The notes under the pieces are model-generated. The model had not been told where the DNA came from and did no database searches. It saw only the letters and a program-made list of their open reading frames with translations. From JAXDMK01 sp963773275 (GTDB lineage Bacteria > Actinomycetota > Acidimicrobiia > Acidimicrobiales > AC-14), in the NCBI GenBank assembly GCA_963773275.1, contig CAVZAH010000004.1:186001-250000 (forward strand): 64,000 bases of DNA. The letters run 5' to 3'. This document shows, piece by piece, positions 32,736 to 42,029 of the stretch; the first letter of the stretch is position 1; every line of letters begins with the position of its first letter. A program made the translations under genes and the position numbers.

Positions 32736-34433
32736 TCAGGTCCCGGAGTCGTCGGGCGGCCGACGGACGATCTCGAGGCCGGCGTCGGCGAGGATGCGGG
32801 GGAGGTTCCGCACCTGGGCCTCGGTCTTGTTTCGGTCCGCCTTGCTGATCTGGTCCCAGGGGACGGGCTCGCTCGGGACAGAGCCGCCGTCGCCGAGCCA
32901 GCGTGCGTGCTCGAGCTCGACCAGGCGCCGGAGGCTCATGGGATCGAACTCGAGCTCGGCCGCATCGCGGCTGTGGAGCGGGACGACGCGATGGCCGGTC
33001 ACCTCGAGGGCGGACCACACGGCCTGGGCGGCGTCGAAGTTGCTCTGGCGGAGTTCGGGGGTGAGATCGTTCCACGGGCGGGCGGCCGGGCGCTGCGAAC
33101 GCTCCTCGGCCTGCTCATGAGCGTGGATGTATCCGAGATAGTCCTCGTGGATGGCCCGCGCCATCCGCTCGAGGCGGCCGGAGACGATGCGCTCGTCGAC
33201 GCAACCCTCGAGCAGGATCGAGACGACGGAGACGACGGCGTCGGGTCGATCGGACCCGAGCAGCGACGTGAGTCCCTCGGTCGTGGTCGTGATCGTCACC
33301 ACCGGCGTCCTCGACGGCGAGCAGACCTCGCGGAGCATCATCGACCAGCGCAGGAGCTGGGAGGGGTCGGCGAGGGCGAGGATCGCGGCATCCGGCATGC
33401 CGCCCTGGGCAAGGAGCGCCTCGACCTGCGCCCGGTCGAGCTGCTCGTCGACGTCGACGACGGTGACGCGATCAAGGCGGGCCAGGCCGACCCGAGTGCG
33501 CAACGCCGGTGTGTCGCGCGCGAGGACGCGTCGGAAGTCGACGGCGCATCGCGCCTGATCCGCGTGGACCGTGAGGCTCAGGATCCTGGCCTCGTCGGCC
33601 CGCCGCAGCGCCTCGGCCACCACCGCGGCGGCGGCGTCGCCGCTTCCGAAGACGAGCAGGCGGGCTAGTGACGAGCCTGTCTGGTCCAGGGTGTCGAGCA
33701 CTGCTACCGCCGCTCGCTGCACGGGGCTGAAGAACTCCTGCCGCAGATGCAGCTGCCGGGTCTCCCCCGAGCTCTGAAGAGCCACGAGCAGCGCGGGATC
33801 GTCGACTGCGATGAAGCTCCGGAACCGCTTGTTGCGGTCGCCGGTCAGCCGCTGCGCCTCCAGCACCCCGGCGGCGATGGCGGCGTTGGCGGTCGTCGTG
33901 TCGGCCAGGGCCACGAGGTGGTCGGCCCGGCCGAGCCCGGCCCGGAGGAGGTCGGCGGGTTGGGCGGGATCGGCGACCAGCACGGGAAATCCGTCGCGCT
34001 GCAGGGCCGAGACCCGGGGGTCACGGTCGTCGAGGGCGACGACCACCACCGATCCCCCGGCGCCCCGCACGTCGCGCGCCAGCAGGTCGGCCGCCTCGCT
34101 CATCCCGGCCACGATCGTGTGGTTCCGTGCGAACCGGGCCCGCTGCGTCGAGACCTCGTTGCGGAAGACCGCAGCCAGGGCGGTGAGGAGCGCACCGGCG
34201 GTGGCGAGCGGCGCCAGGAACCGGGCGACGTCGAGGGTCCAGGGCACGGAGCCTTCGATGGTGCCGGAGTTCAGGGCGAAGAGCTGGACCGTCAGGTGGA
34301 GGACCGACGAGTGCGACCGCTCGGGGTACGCCTCGGCGAACCCGAGGCATCCCAGTGCCACTGCGGTCAGCGCCGCCGCGCCGATGGCATAGGGCCGCAG
34401 CCGCCGCCAGTGACGGCGTAGCCGGCGCCTCAA
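32736..34433 (-). CDS. Membrane protein with TrkA-N (RCK) domains and a C-terminal RyR domain
   Basis: A 565-residue protein. After a basic N-terminus come two membrane segments (YAIGAAALTAVALGCLGFAEA; FLAPLATAGALLTALAAVF). Residues ~100-250 are an RCK/TrkA-N Rossmann domain (HTIVAGMSEAADLLARDVRG; VVVVALDDRDPRV; VLVADPAQPADLLRAGLG). A second such segment follows (RLLVFGSGDAAAAVVAEAL). The C-terminal ~110 residues form a RyR domain (RPWNDLTPELRQSNFDAAQ, then LVELEHARWLGDG and VPWDQISKADRNKTEAQVR). RCK domains bind nucleotides; RyR domains are proposed ligand sensors in prokaryotic conflict and signalling proteins. There is no pore, so it is not a potassium channel itself. It diverges from a second RyR gene. 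Confidence 0.8.
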   Translation of the reverse strand: MRRRLRRHWRRLRPYAIGAAALTAVALGCLGFAEAYPERSHSSVLHLTVQLFALNSGTIEGSVPWTLDVARFLAPLATAGALLTALAAVFRNEVSTQRARFARNHTIVAGMSEAADLLARDVRGAGGSVVVVALDDRDPRVSALQRDGFPVLVADPAQPADLLRAGLGRADHLVALADTTTANAAIAAGVLEAQRLTGDRNKRFRSFIAVDDPALLVALQSSGETRQLHLRQEFFSPVQRAAVAVLDTLDQTGSSLARLLVFGSGDAAAAVVAEALRRADEARILSLTVHADQARCAVDFRRVLARDTPALRTRVGLARLDRVTVVDVDEQLDRAQVEALLAQGGMPDAAILALADPSQLLRWSMMLREVCSPSRTPVVTITTTTEGLTSLLGSDRPDAVVSVVSILLEGCVDERIVSGRLERMARAIHEDYLGYIHAHEQAEERSQRPAARPWNDLTPELRQSNFDAAQAVWSALEVTGHRVVPLHSRDAAELEFDPMSLRRLVELEHARWLGDGGSVPSEPVPWDQISKADRNKTEAQVRNLPRILADAGLEIVRRPPDDSGT

Positions 34434-34572
34434 CGAGTCGCCATCGGAGTCGAGCGCCCCGGCCTGCCGTGCCGCGTCGTCCCCACTCCACGCTCCCTCT
34501 GCCGCCGCTCGGGTGCAGAACCTACCCGCCGACCCGACCCCGATGCGGCGGTGGACGAGTCATACTCCCGGC

Positions 34573-35016
34573 GTGGTTCTCGACGACGAGACGGTCGAGC
34601 GGGCCGCGGCTGCGCTCCATGACCGGTCCCGGGTCGACCCGCTCGTCACCCCCGCCTACGCCGAGCTCGACGACGACGAACGGGAGAAGTCGCGCGACGG
34701 CGCCCGGGCGATCCCCACGTTGCTCGACCGACTCGGATACGCCGTCGTCCCCCTGGCGGACGGCGACGGCTCCTCGCTGTCCCCGAAGGAGAGGGAACGG
34801 GCGGCGAGGCTCGAGCACGAACGCTGGGCGTCCCACGTGACGAGGGCCGGTTACGAGTACGGCGCGGTCCGGGACGACGTGGCCCTCCGCCACCCCGACC
34901 TGGTCCCGTGGTCCGAGCTGGACGAGGCGACACGGGCGAAGGACCGGGTGCGGGTCCGGCACATCGAGGAGCTCCTGGGCGAGCTCGGATTGGGCCTGCG
35001 CCGGATTCGTCCGTGA
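34573..35016 (+). CDS. Stand-alone RyR-domain protein
   Basis: A 147-residue protein that is essentially one RyR repeat: a helical entry with AYAELDDDEREKSRDGARAI, then RLGYAVVPL, ARLEHERWASHVTRAGYEYG, HPDLVPWSELDEATRAKDRV and a closing VRHIEELLGELGLGLRRI. All the conserved tryptophans and the EHERW motif are present. Start chosen is GTG 34573, next to the first family helix; GTG 34513 and ATG 34543 are alternatives. It lies between the divergent TrkA-N/RyR gene and the TIR genes, and is about 100 bp from the latter on the same strand. Confidence 0.82.
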   Translation: MVLDDETVERAAAALHDRSRVDPLVTPAYAELDDDEREKSRDGARAIPTLLDRLGYAVVPLADGDGSSLSPKERERAARLEHERWASHVTRAGYEYGAVRDDVALRHPDLVPWSELDEATRAKDRVRVRHIEELLGELGLGLRRIRP

Positions 35017-35115
35017 CCTGATCCCGACGTGGGGGACCACTAGCGTGCGCACCTTCGGGGCGGCAACGGGTGTGGCGACCGAGAAGTGCGGGCGACGGCG
35101 ACGGAGCGGAGGGGT

Positions 35116-36982
35116 GTGGCGGCTGAGGCGGCGAGGACCCGTCGATATCACGGGTTCGTCTCGTACTCGCATGCGGCGGACGGGACGCTGGCCCCGGCCG
35201 TGCAACGCGGGTTGCAGCAGCTGGCCAAGCCGTGGTCGAAGCGACGGGCGCTCGAGGTGTTCCGCGACGACACCGGCTTGTCGGTCAACCCCGGCCTGTG
35301 GGGGTCGATCGTCACCGCGCTCGACGATTCCGAGTGGTTCGTGCTGCTCGCCTCCGCTGCTCGCCTCCCCTGATTCGGCTCGCTCGGAGTGGGTGGGCAA
35401 GGAGATCGCCCACTGGGTCCAGATTGGTGGCGCGAGCCGGCTGCTGCCCGTCGTCACCGACGGCACCTGGGTGTGGGACGACGCCGCCGGCGAGATCGAC
35501 TTCGCCCGGTCGAGCGCCGCCCACCCGGCGTTGCGGGGCGTGTTCCGGGAGGAACCCCGCCACGTCGACCTGAGCTGGGCCCGCACCGAAACCGACCTGA
35601 CCCTGCACAACGCCCGCTTCCGGGACTTGGTGGCCGACATCGCGGCGCCGTTGCACGGCCGGTCGAAGGACGACCTCGAGGGCGAGGACGTCCGCCAGCA
35701 GCGCCGGACCCGCCGCCTGGCCCGGGGTGCGATCGCGGCCCTGGCATCGCTGACCGTGCTGGCCACCGCCGGAGGCGCCAGCGCCGTCGTCAACGCCCGG
35801 GAGGCCGGTCGCCAACGGGACACCGCCCGTGTCCAGGCCCGGGTCGCCACCGCCGCCAACCTGGCCAACCTGGCCACGAGCAAGGAGTTGCCGGTCGACC
35901 TCGCCATGCTGCTGGCGGTGCGGTCCTACGCCATGGACCCGGCGTCGAGGGGCGCCGCGGTGCTGAAGACGTTGCGGGCGTACGGGGGTAGTGGGGGCGT
36001 GCCGGTCGAGCTGTCGAAGGAGGTCGAATCGCGGCAGGTGCCGGTGCAGGTCACGCCCGGCGGCGAGGTCCACCGGCTCGACGGGCTGTCGCTCCAACCG
36101 GAGCTCCGAGTCGAGATGGTGAGCAACGACGGATCACTGTTCGTGGCGACCGACTCGGCGAGCGACTCGTACGTGCTGCTCGGGCCCGACGGCACGCTCC
36201 TCCGCACGCTGGAGGGGGCCACGCCGTCCGTCGATGCGCTGGCCCCTACGCCCGAGCCGCCGGCGGTCATCTTCGGAGCGAGCTTCCACTCCCGACCACG
36301 GGTGTTCGAGTTCTCGCCCGACGACTCCCGTCTCCTCGCCCTGGGCCGGTCGGGCGAGTTCCGGTTGTGGAGCACCGCCGACGGCGCGACCGTCGCCTCG
36401 GTCCCCGACGTCGTCGACTTCGGCCAGCAGGCGGGCAGCGCGGTGTTGCTGACGGAGGGAGCGCTGCAGTCCATCGACACCGGGTCCGGGGAGCTCGGCC
36501 GGCGGCGCGAACTTCTCTCGGGCGACGTCAACGAGGTGGCCCTGATCGGTGACACGTTGGCCTTGGGCCATGTCGGCGGTCGGCTGACGATCGTCGACGC
36601 ACCGTCGGGCCGGACCCGGTTCGAGCTCGACGCCGGGGTGGGGGTCATCGACGAGCTGACCCTCTCGCCGACCGGCACCTGGCTGGCCGCTGCCGGATGG
36701 GAGCACTATGCCCTCGTCGACGTCAGGACCGGCTCGGTGGTCGACCGCCAGCCGAGCCTCCTCCTCAGCGCCCGGCAGTACTACAAGCCGATCGGCGTCT
36801 CCTTCACCTCCGACGAGCTGGACCTCTTCGTGCAGGCGGAGGACGGGCGCGCCCTCGCCGTCGACCTCGACCCGAAGCGGTGGGTCACCGACGCCTGCGC
36901 CCTGGCGGGACGGGACCTCACCCCAGCCGAGTGGGACCAGTACGTCGTGATCGACGACTACGAGGCGACCTGTGGCGGCTGA
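35116..36982 (+). pseudogene. TIR-transmembrane-propeller protein, copy 1, frameshifted by a 13-bp duplication
   Basis: The TIR domain begins YHGFVSYSHAADG and runs to the frameshift at about residue 76. A second frame then carries the rest: SARSEWVGKEIAHW with the catalytic-type glutamate, a membrane segment near IAALASLTVLATAGGASAV, and a beta-propeller of ~370 residues ending DACALAGRDLTPAEWDQY. The shift is caused by a 13-bp tandem duplication that is absent from copy 2. As it stands only ~85 residues would be made from the first start. Removing one repeat restores a ~617-residue protein. The end overlaps copy 2 by 11 bp. It could be a pseudogene or a reversible off-state. Confidence 0.85.
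35343..35368 (+). repeat. 13-bp tandem duplication that breaks the first TIR gene
   Basis: GCTGCTCGCCTCC occurs twice in a row; the near-identical copy 2 (37199 onward) has it once. Thirteen bases shift the frame. Outside this insertion the two TIR segments align without gaps over about 740 bp. Confidence 0.95.
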
Positions 36983-38996
36983 GGCGGCGAGGACCCGTCG
37001 ATATCACGGGTTCGTCTCGTACTCGCATGCGGCGGACGGGACGCTGGCCCCGGCCGTGCAACGCGGGTTGCAGCAGCTGGCCAAGCCGTGGTCGAAGCGA
37101 CGGGCGCTCGAGGTGTTCCGCGACGACACCGGCCTGTCGGTCAACCCCGGCCTGTGGGGGTCGATCGTCGCCGCGCTGGACGATTCCGAGTGGTTCGTGC
37201 TGCTCGCCTCCCCTGATTCGGCTCGCTCGGAGTGGGTGGGCAAGGAGATCGCCCACTGGGTCCAGATGGGTGGCGCGAGCCGGCTGCTGCCCGTCGTCAC
37301 CGACGGCACCTGGGTGTGGGACGACGCCGCCGGCGAGATCGACTTCGCCCGGTCGAGCGCCGCCCACCCGGCGTTGCGGGGCGTGTTCGGGGAGGAACCC
37401 CGCCACGTCGACCTGAGCTGGGCCCGCACCGAAACCGACCTGACCCTGCACAACGCCCGCTTCCGGGACCTGGTGGCCGACATCGCGGCGCCGTTGCACG
37501 GCCGGTCGAAGGACGACCTCGAGGGCGAGGACGTCCGCCAGCAACGCCGGACCCGCCGCCTGGCCCGGGGTGCGATCGCGGCCCTGGCATCGCTGACCGT
37601 GCTGGCCACCGCCGGAGGCGCCAGCGCCGTCGTCAACGCCCGGGAAGCCGGTCGCCAACGGGACACCGCCCGTGTCCAGGCCCGGGTCGCCACCGCCGCC
37701 AACCTGGCCGATCGGTCGGCCGCGGCCGACCGCAGCGACCTGTCGCTGAAGATCCTGTTGGCCCTGCAAAGCTTCCGGCTCGACCCCTCGGCGGCGAACG
37801 AGGCCGCGCTACGCACTGCCCTGCAGACGGACGTGACGGGCGTGCTCCACGGCCCGACCGGCGGGATCGTGGACATCTCCCTCGACGCCGGCGGGCGGCG
37901 GGCGGCGGCCGTCGACGGCGCGGGCAGGGTCCGCGTGTGGGACCTCGGGCGCCGGGCGCTCGAATCGTCCTCCGCCGCCGGCATCGCGGCGAAAGCCGAC
38001 TGGCTGGGCGACTCGAGCCTGCTCGTCAGCGATGCGTCCGGCGGTGTGTCCACGCTGGCGCTGGCCGACGGCTCCCGGCAGAAGATGGCGAGCGATGCCC
38101 GGGTGCTGATCGATGCGACGACGATCGTGGCCCGCCCGGTCGTGACCGCCAACGCGGCCAGCGGGTTCGTCGCCTACGTGCGTACGGACGGGATGATCGC
38201 CGTGCTGGGCATCGACGGATCCCCGAAGTACGTCTTTGCGACCGCGCCCGGCGCCCGGGTCGTGGACGCGGTGCTGGCATCCGACGGCCGCCTGATCCTG
38301 CGGTCGCACGTCATCGACGTGTGGCAACTCGGCCCGGCGGGAGCGACCCGGGTCGCCACCGCGCCCGTGAGACCCTCGACCGCGGTCGGCGGGGACGAGG
38401 AGCGTGTCGAGCTGCACGGCGGGCTGACGCTCAGCCTCGACGAGGCTCGGGTCGCGTGGGCCGGCGCCGACGAGTACGACGCCTCGACCGGCGAGCAGCT
38501 GTCGCACCGCCAGTGCATTCCCATGACCGACACGTTCCTGTCGTCGGCCAACGCCTACGTCGGAGGGACGGCGACCCCGGTCTTCTGGGACACCGGGTTT
38601 GCGCAGGGGCTCGGCTCGAGCGCCGGGGTGCCGGGCGCCGGGTGCCCGCCGGGAGGCGAGAACTTCGACATCGAGACCGAGGCGTCGGAGGTGGCGACCG
38701 GGTTCGCCGCTCCCGGGGGCCAGGTGTGGTCGCTGGCCGGGCGGGCCGACGGGCTCCTGCTCGTCGGCGGGTCGAGCGGGCCGGTCACGATGCTGCGCTT
38801 CGGGGCGTACAGCACGCTCACCGACCTCCCCGTCGACGAGCTCATGGGCGTTGGCTGTCTCATCGCCGGCCGCAACCTCACCGACTCGGAGTGGACCATC
38901 TACCTCCCCGGTGCGACGCCGCACCAGATCTGTGCGGTGTGGCCGCCGGTCGCCGAGGAGGACGAGTCGCCCTTCGTCGACGGGGGAGGGTCGTGA
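36972..38996 (+). CDS. TIR-transmembrane-beta-propeller protein, copy 2 (intact)
   Basis: A 674-residue protein. The TIR domain (residues ~9-160) has YHGFVSYSHAADG, FRDDTGLSVNPGLWGSI and the SARSEWVGKE motif, with the glutamate at 92 in the position used for NAD+ cleavage in enzymatic TIRs. A basic segment and one membrane helix follow (~195-215), then a coiled region and WD40-like blades (GRVRVWDLGRRALE; further degenerate repeats) ending GCLIAGRNLTDSEWTIYLPG. The architecture places TIR in the cytoplasm and the propeller outside, or the reverse. Its 5' 738 bp are nearly identical to copy 1 but the propeller is unrelated in detail. The GTG start overlaps copy 1's stop. Confidence 0.87.
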   Translation: MAAEAARTRRYHGFVSYSHAADGTLAPAVQRGLQQLAKPWSKRRALEVFRDDTGLSVNPGLWGSIVAALDDSEWFVLLASPDSARSEWVGKEIAHWVQMGGASRLLPVVTDGTWVWDDAAGEIDFARSSAAHPALRGVFGEEPRHVDLSWARTETDLTLHNARFRDLVADIAAPLHGRSKDDLEGEDVRQQRRTRRLARGAIAALASLTVLATAGGASAVVNAREAGRQRDTARVQARVATAANLADRSAAADRSDLSLKILLALQSFRLDPSAANEAALRTALQTDVTGVLHGPTGGIVDISLDAGGRRAAAVDGAGRVRVWDLGRRALESSSAAGIAAKADWLGDSSLLVSDASGGVSTLALADGSRQKMASDARVLIDATTIVARPVVTANAASGFVAYVRTDGMIAVLGIDGSPKYVFATAPGARVVDAVLASDGRLILRSHVIDVWQLGPAGATRVATAPVRPSTAVGGDEERVELHGGLTLSLDEARVAWAGADEYDASTGEQLSHRQCIPMTDTFLSSANAYVGGTATPVFWDTGFAQGLGSSAGVPGAGCPPGGENFDIETEASEVATGFAAPGGQVWSLAGRADGLLLVGGSSGPVTMLRFGAYSTLTDLPVDELMGVGCLIAGRNLTDSEWTIYLPGATPHQICAVWPPVAEEDESPFVDGGGS

Positions 38997-39739
38997 GGAG
39001 GCGCGGCGGCCTGGTCGCCCGGTGCATCGTCGTCGGCGGGCTTCTGGCGGCGTGCGGGTCGGGCGTCACCGCCGGGTCGGCGCAGCTGTCGCCCATCCCG
39101 TCGATCGCCGAACCGGACCCGCCCGCGTTCGACGTCGGGCCCCCGGGGAGCGCGCCGCCGACCACCGTCGCGGTGACGACCACCACGGTCGTGGGCACCG
39201 ACGACCCCATCAAGGCCTTGGCCGCCCGTCCCGGGGCGTTGGCGCCGGTCGGGTACTGCTCCGCCTACGCGCCCCTCCCCACCGTGACCTGTGCGACCCT
39301 CGCCGGGGAGGTCGGCGGCGACCGGGTGTACGCGGTGACGCGGGTCGGCCTGCCGCCTGTGTTCGTGCTGTTGGCGGTGGGGGATGACGGGCGGTTCGCG
39401 ATCGGCGATTCGTACGGTCCGCTCTCCGGGATGACCCCGCCTGCGTGGGTGGCCGGCCTCGGCACGTACCCGACCGGCCGCCACTTCTCCCCGTACGACC
39501 TCGTCTTCCGGGAGATGCGGCGGCGGGCCCTCTCGCAGCTCGTCGAGTGTCCCAACGGTCCCGTCAACGGCCAGTGGTGCACCGTGTACGAGGTGGTCGA
39601 TCCCCTGACCGTTCGAGTGCAGGTCCAGGCCCCGCCCGGCGGGGTGTCGGAGACGTGGGACGTCGAGTACAACCCGCAGATCGACCGCTATCGATGGCGG
39701 GGCGACTCGCCCGTGCCGACCCCTGGTCCGAATCGCTGA
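38993..39739 (+). CDS. Lipoprotein of unknown function coupled to the TIR gene
   Basis: A 248-residue predicted lipoprotein: RRRGGLVARCIVVGGLLAACGSG has a lipobox (LAAC), followed by a Pro/Thr-rich linker and a C-terminal domain with four cysteines (YCSAYAPLPTVTCAT; VECPNGPVNGQWCTVY), probably two disulfides. The GTG start overlaps the TIR gene stop (GTGA), so it is translationally coupled. It may act as an outside partner of the propeller. I do not recognise the family. Confidence 0.72.
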   Translation: MRRRGGLVARCIVVGGLLAACGSGVTAGSAQLSPIPSIAEPDPPAFDVGPPGSAPPTTVAVTTTTVVGTDDPIKALAARPGALAPVGYCSAYAPLPTVTCATLAGEVGGDRVYAVTRVGLPPVFVLLAVGDDGRFAIGDSYGPLSGMTPPAWVAGLGTYPTGRHFSPYDLVFREMRRRALSQLVECPNGPVNGQWCTVYEVVDPLTVRVQVQAPPGGVSETWDVEYNPQIDRYRWRGDSPVPTPGPNR

Positions 39740-39742
39740 GGC

Positions 39743-40495
39743 TCAGCCGCAGCCCTCGCTGGGCGAGGTGATGACCCCCGCGGTCATCGAGACGATGGCG
39801 AGTCGTGTGCCGGGCGCCGGCTCCTGGGGCTTGCCGTCGGTGTAGTCGTCGAACGTCGCGTCGATGGTGCCGGCCTGGTTGGCGACCCCGAACGACGACC
39901 CGCACTGGGAAGCGGTGCGGCTGACGATGCCCGGGAAGTCGAGGGTCGAACTGCCGACGGTGACCCCGTCGACGGTGCGCAACAACCCGGTGGCCACCGG
40001 CTGGCCGTTTTCGTCGGTGGGCTGGTTGTAGGTCCAGCCGGTGAACTCGAGCTCGGACGCGGAGGGTCCGCCGAGGATCACGCACAGGCCGTTGGTGTGG
40101 CAACGGATCTCGACCGCGGGGAACTTGTACTCGAGGACGTTGGCCCGATCCGCCGGGGACCCCAGGAGGACGCTGTACAGGCCGCCGCTCGGCTCCAGGG
40201 CGTAGGAGACGATCCTCGCCGGACCGGACACGGCGTCCACCTTGGGCGTCACGACCGCGGCCGGCTCCCCGAACCTGACGGCACCGAGCCCGTCTCCGCT
40301 CAACACGAGGTCTGCCGCGGGCGGTAGGGACGTCGTGGCGGACGACGCCGGGCCGGGCGCCGAGGTGGGCGGGGCCGAGTCGGTTCCGCCCGTTCCGGTG
40401 TCGTCACCACACCCGGAGAGAAGGCCGGCACCAAGCGCCAGGCCGACGACGAGGAGGGAGGCGCTGCGTCCCCAACGGCGACCGGACGAGCCCAT
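39743..40495 (-). CDS. Lipoprotein of unknown function
   Basis: A 250-residue predicted lipoprotein starting at ATG 40495: MGSSGRRWGRSASLLVVGLALGAGLLSGCGDD has a basic N-region, a hydrophobic core and lipobox LSGC. A Ser/Pro/Thr linker follows, then a domain with phrases GDGLGAVRFGEPAAVVTPKVDAV and SYALEPSGGLYSVLLGS that recur in actinobacterial lipoproteins of unknown role. Four cysteines are in the mature part. A longer start at 40573 is possible but would disturb the signal peptide. It converges on the previous lipoprotein gene with a 3-bp gap. Confidence 0.72.
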   Translation of the reverse strand: MGSSGRRWGRSASLLVVGLALGAGLLSGCGDDTGTGGTDSAPPTSAPGPASSATTSLPPAADLVLSGDGLGAVRFGEPAAVVTPKVDAVSGPARIVSYALEPSGGLYSVLLGSPADRANVLEYKFPAVEIRCHTNGLCVILGGPSASELEFTGWTYNQPTDENGQPVATGLLRTVDGVTVGSSTLDFPGIVSRTASQCGSSFGVANQAGTIDATFDDYTDGKPQEPAPGTRLAIVSMTAGVITSPSEGCG

Positions 40496-40837
40496 TGTGT
40501 CTTGCCTCCCTGGGAGGTGCCGCCGTTGGCGCCCGCCGTCGGTCATGGTAGCCACCGACAACGCCCGAGACATTCAGCTGGATCACCGTCCTGGCAGTGG
40601 AGTCTCAGGGGGTTGGCTGACGGCCTCCTCGGCCTCCGCCGAGCGCTCAGGCAGCGCGCACCTGACCCCAGCGCCGTGACTGCCCGGGTCGAAGCCGCCG
40701 TCACGAACTTCCTGATCATCAACTGGCCCCCCACGACGTTCCAATCCGTCGACCCGACGCGCCCGTAGGAGAGGTGGGGTGTTTCCGATCCCCAACCGCC
40801 ACGAGACACACGAACCACGCGCAAGGAGCATGTCGAC
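40496..40837. other. 342-bp divergent intergenic region
   Basis: Between the lipoprotein gene (minus) and a membrane-protein gene (plus). It must hold both promoters. An AAGGAG ribosome-binding site precedes the plus-strand gene. No gene, repeat or hairpin of note is seen. Confidence 0.6.
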
Positions 40838-41311
40838 ATGGCTCGAGTCGGACTGGACCGCCTGGACCGGGGGCCTCAGGCCGGGATCGCCCGGCGCGGG
40901 CTGCCGGCAAGACCCGACAGGGGTGAACAGCTTCCGACCTGGTTGCTCCGGGCGGGGCTGGCGTTCGCCTTCCTGTACGCGGCGAGCGCCTCGTTCCTCG
41001 ACCCGACGACGTTCGCCCGGTACTTCCCGTCCATCCTGCCCGCGACCTGGGCCGCCGAGCTGCTCCCGGTCTTCGCCGTCTTCGAGGTCGTCCTCGCCGG
41101 ACTGCTCCTGACGTCGCGGTACACCTACGTGGCGTCGCTCGTGGCCGCGGCCACGCTCGTCGGCATCGTGGTGGCCAACCCGGACGCCTTCGAGGTGCTG
41201 TTCCGCAACGTCGCCATCGCCTGCGCCGCCCTCGCCCTGGCCCTGCTGAACCGCCAGGAACGGTCGGTCGTCGGGCCCTCCGCCCCGGATGCGGCGGCCG
41301 ACGAGGCCTGA
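40838..41311 (+). CDS. Small membrane protein, four segments (DoxX-like)
   Basis: A 157-residue protein with a ~30-residue polar N-terminus and four membrane segments: LLRAGLAFAFLYAASASF, LLPVFAVFEVVLAGLLLTS, VASLVAAATLVGIVVA and NVAIACAALALALL. The layout resembles DoxX/SURF4-type small proteins, but no signature residue settles it. The ATG has AAGGAG upstream. Nothing in the neighbourhood suggests a role. Confidence 0.68.
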   Translation: MARVGLDRLDRGPQAGIARRGLPARPDRGEQLPTWLLRAGLAFAFLYAASASFLDPTTFARYFPSILPATWAAELLPVFAVFEVVLAGLLLTSRYTYVASLVAAATLVGIVVANPDAFEVLFRNVAIACAALALALLNRQERSVVGPSAPDAAADEA

Positions 41312-41417
41312 CGGCGGACTGGCGGCGGTCCGGCGGCGACGGCCTGACACGGAGCGACGAGTTTGGTCCGGCCTCGTCGTCCTACCGGGAAGAACGTCGA
41401 CTCGAGGAGTACCGCTC

Positions 41418-42008
41418 ATGCCACCCGTAGACCTCGGACCTGCTGCCCGACGACTGGCCGACCTGGTCAGCGCCATCCCCGACCGGCGGCTCGGGGGACC
41501 GACGCCGTGCCCGGACTACTCCCTCGGCGACCTGGTGGAGCACGTCGGGGGGCTGGCGCTCGCCTTCACCGGCGCCGCCACCAAGGCCACCGGCGACATC
41601 ACGGCGCAGGCCCCGGCCGGCGACCGGACGCGCCTGGGGGACGACTGGCGCACGCGGATCCCGCGCGACCTGGCCGGCCTGGCCGCGGCCTGGAACGACC
41701 CCGCGGCGTGGACGGGGATGACCCGGGCCGGCGGCGTCGACCTGCCGGGTGAAGCGGCGGGCCTGGTGGCGTTGGACGAGCTGGTGATCCACGGGTGGGA
41801 GGTCGCCCGAGCCAGCGGGCAGGCCTACGACTGCGACCCGGAGTCGCTCGAAGCGGTGCTCGGCTTCGTCGCCCAGTTCTCGGGGCCGGGGCAGGAGGAT
41901 CAGCGGGCCGGGCTCTTCGGGCCGGTGGTCGCGGTGGCCGACGACGCGCCCCTGCTCGACCGCGTCATCGGCCTCACCGGCCGAGACCCGACCTGGTCAC
42001 CCGCCTGA
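41418..42008 (+). CDS. TIGR03086-type metal-binding DinB protein (mycothiol-dependent maleylpyruvate isomerase family)
   Basis: A 196-residue protein of the actinobacterial MDMPI_N/TIGR03086 group. It has RRLADLVSAIPDRRLGGPTPCPDYSLGDLVEHVGGLAL, in which H is one of the metal ligands, and VALDELVIHGWEVARASGQ, which carries the second. These are mycothiol- or bacillithiol-linked transferases or isomerases; the substrate is unknown here. Mycothiol use supports an actinobacterial origin. It is followed 21 bp later by ligD. Confidence 0.85.
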   Translation: MPPVDLGPAARRLADLVSAIPDRRLGGPTPCPDYSLGDLVEHVGGLALAFTGAATKATGDITAQAPAGDRTRLGDDWRTRIPRDLAGLAAAWNDPAAWTGMTRAGGVDLPGEAAGLVALDELVIHGWEVARASGQAYDCDPESLEAVLGFVAQFSGPGQEDQRAGLFGPVVAVADDAPLLDRVIGLTGRDPTWSPA

Positions 42009-42029
42009 GCCATGGGGTAGGAAGCCACG

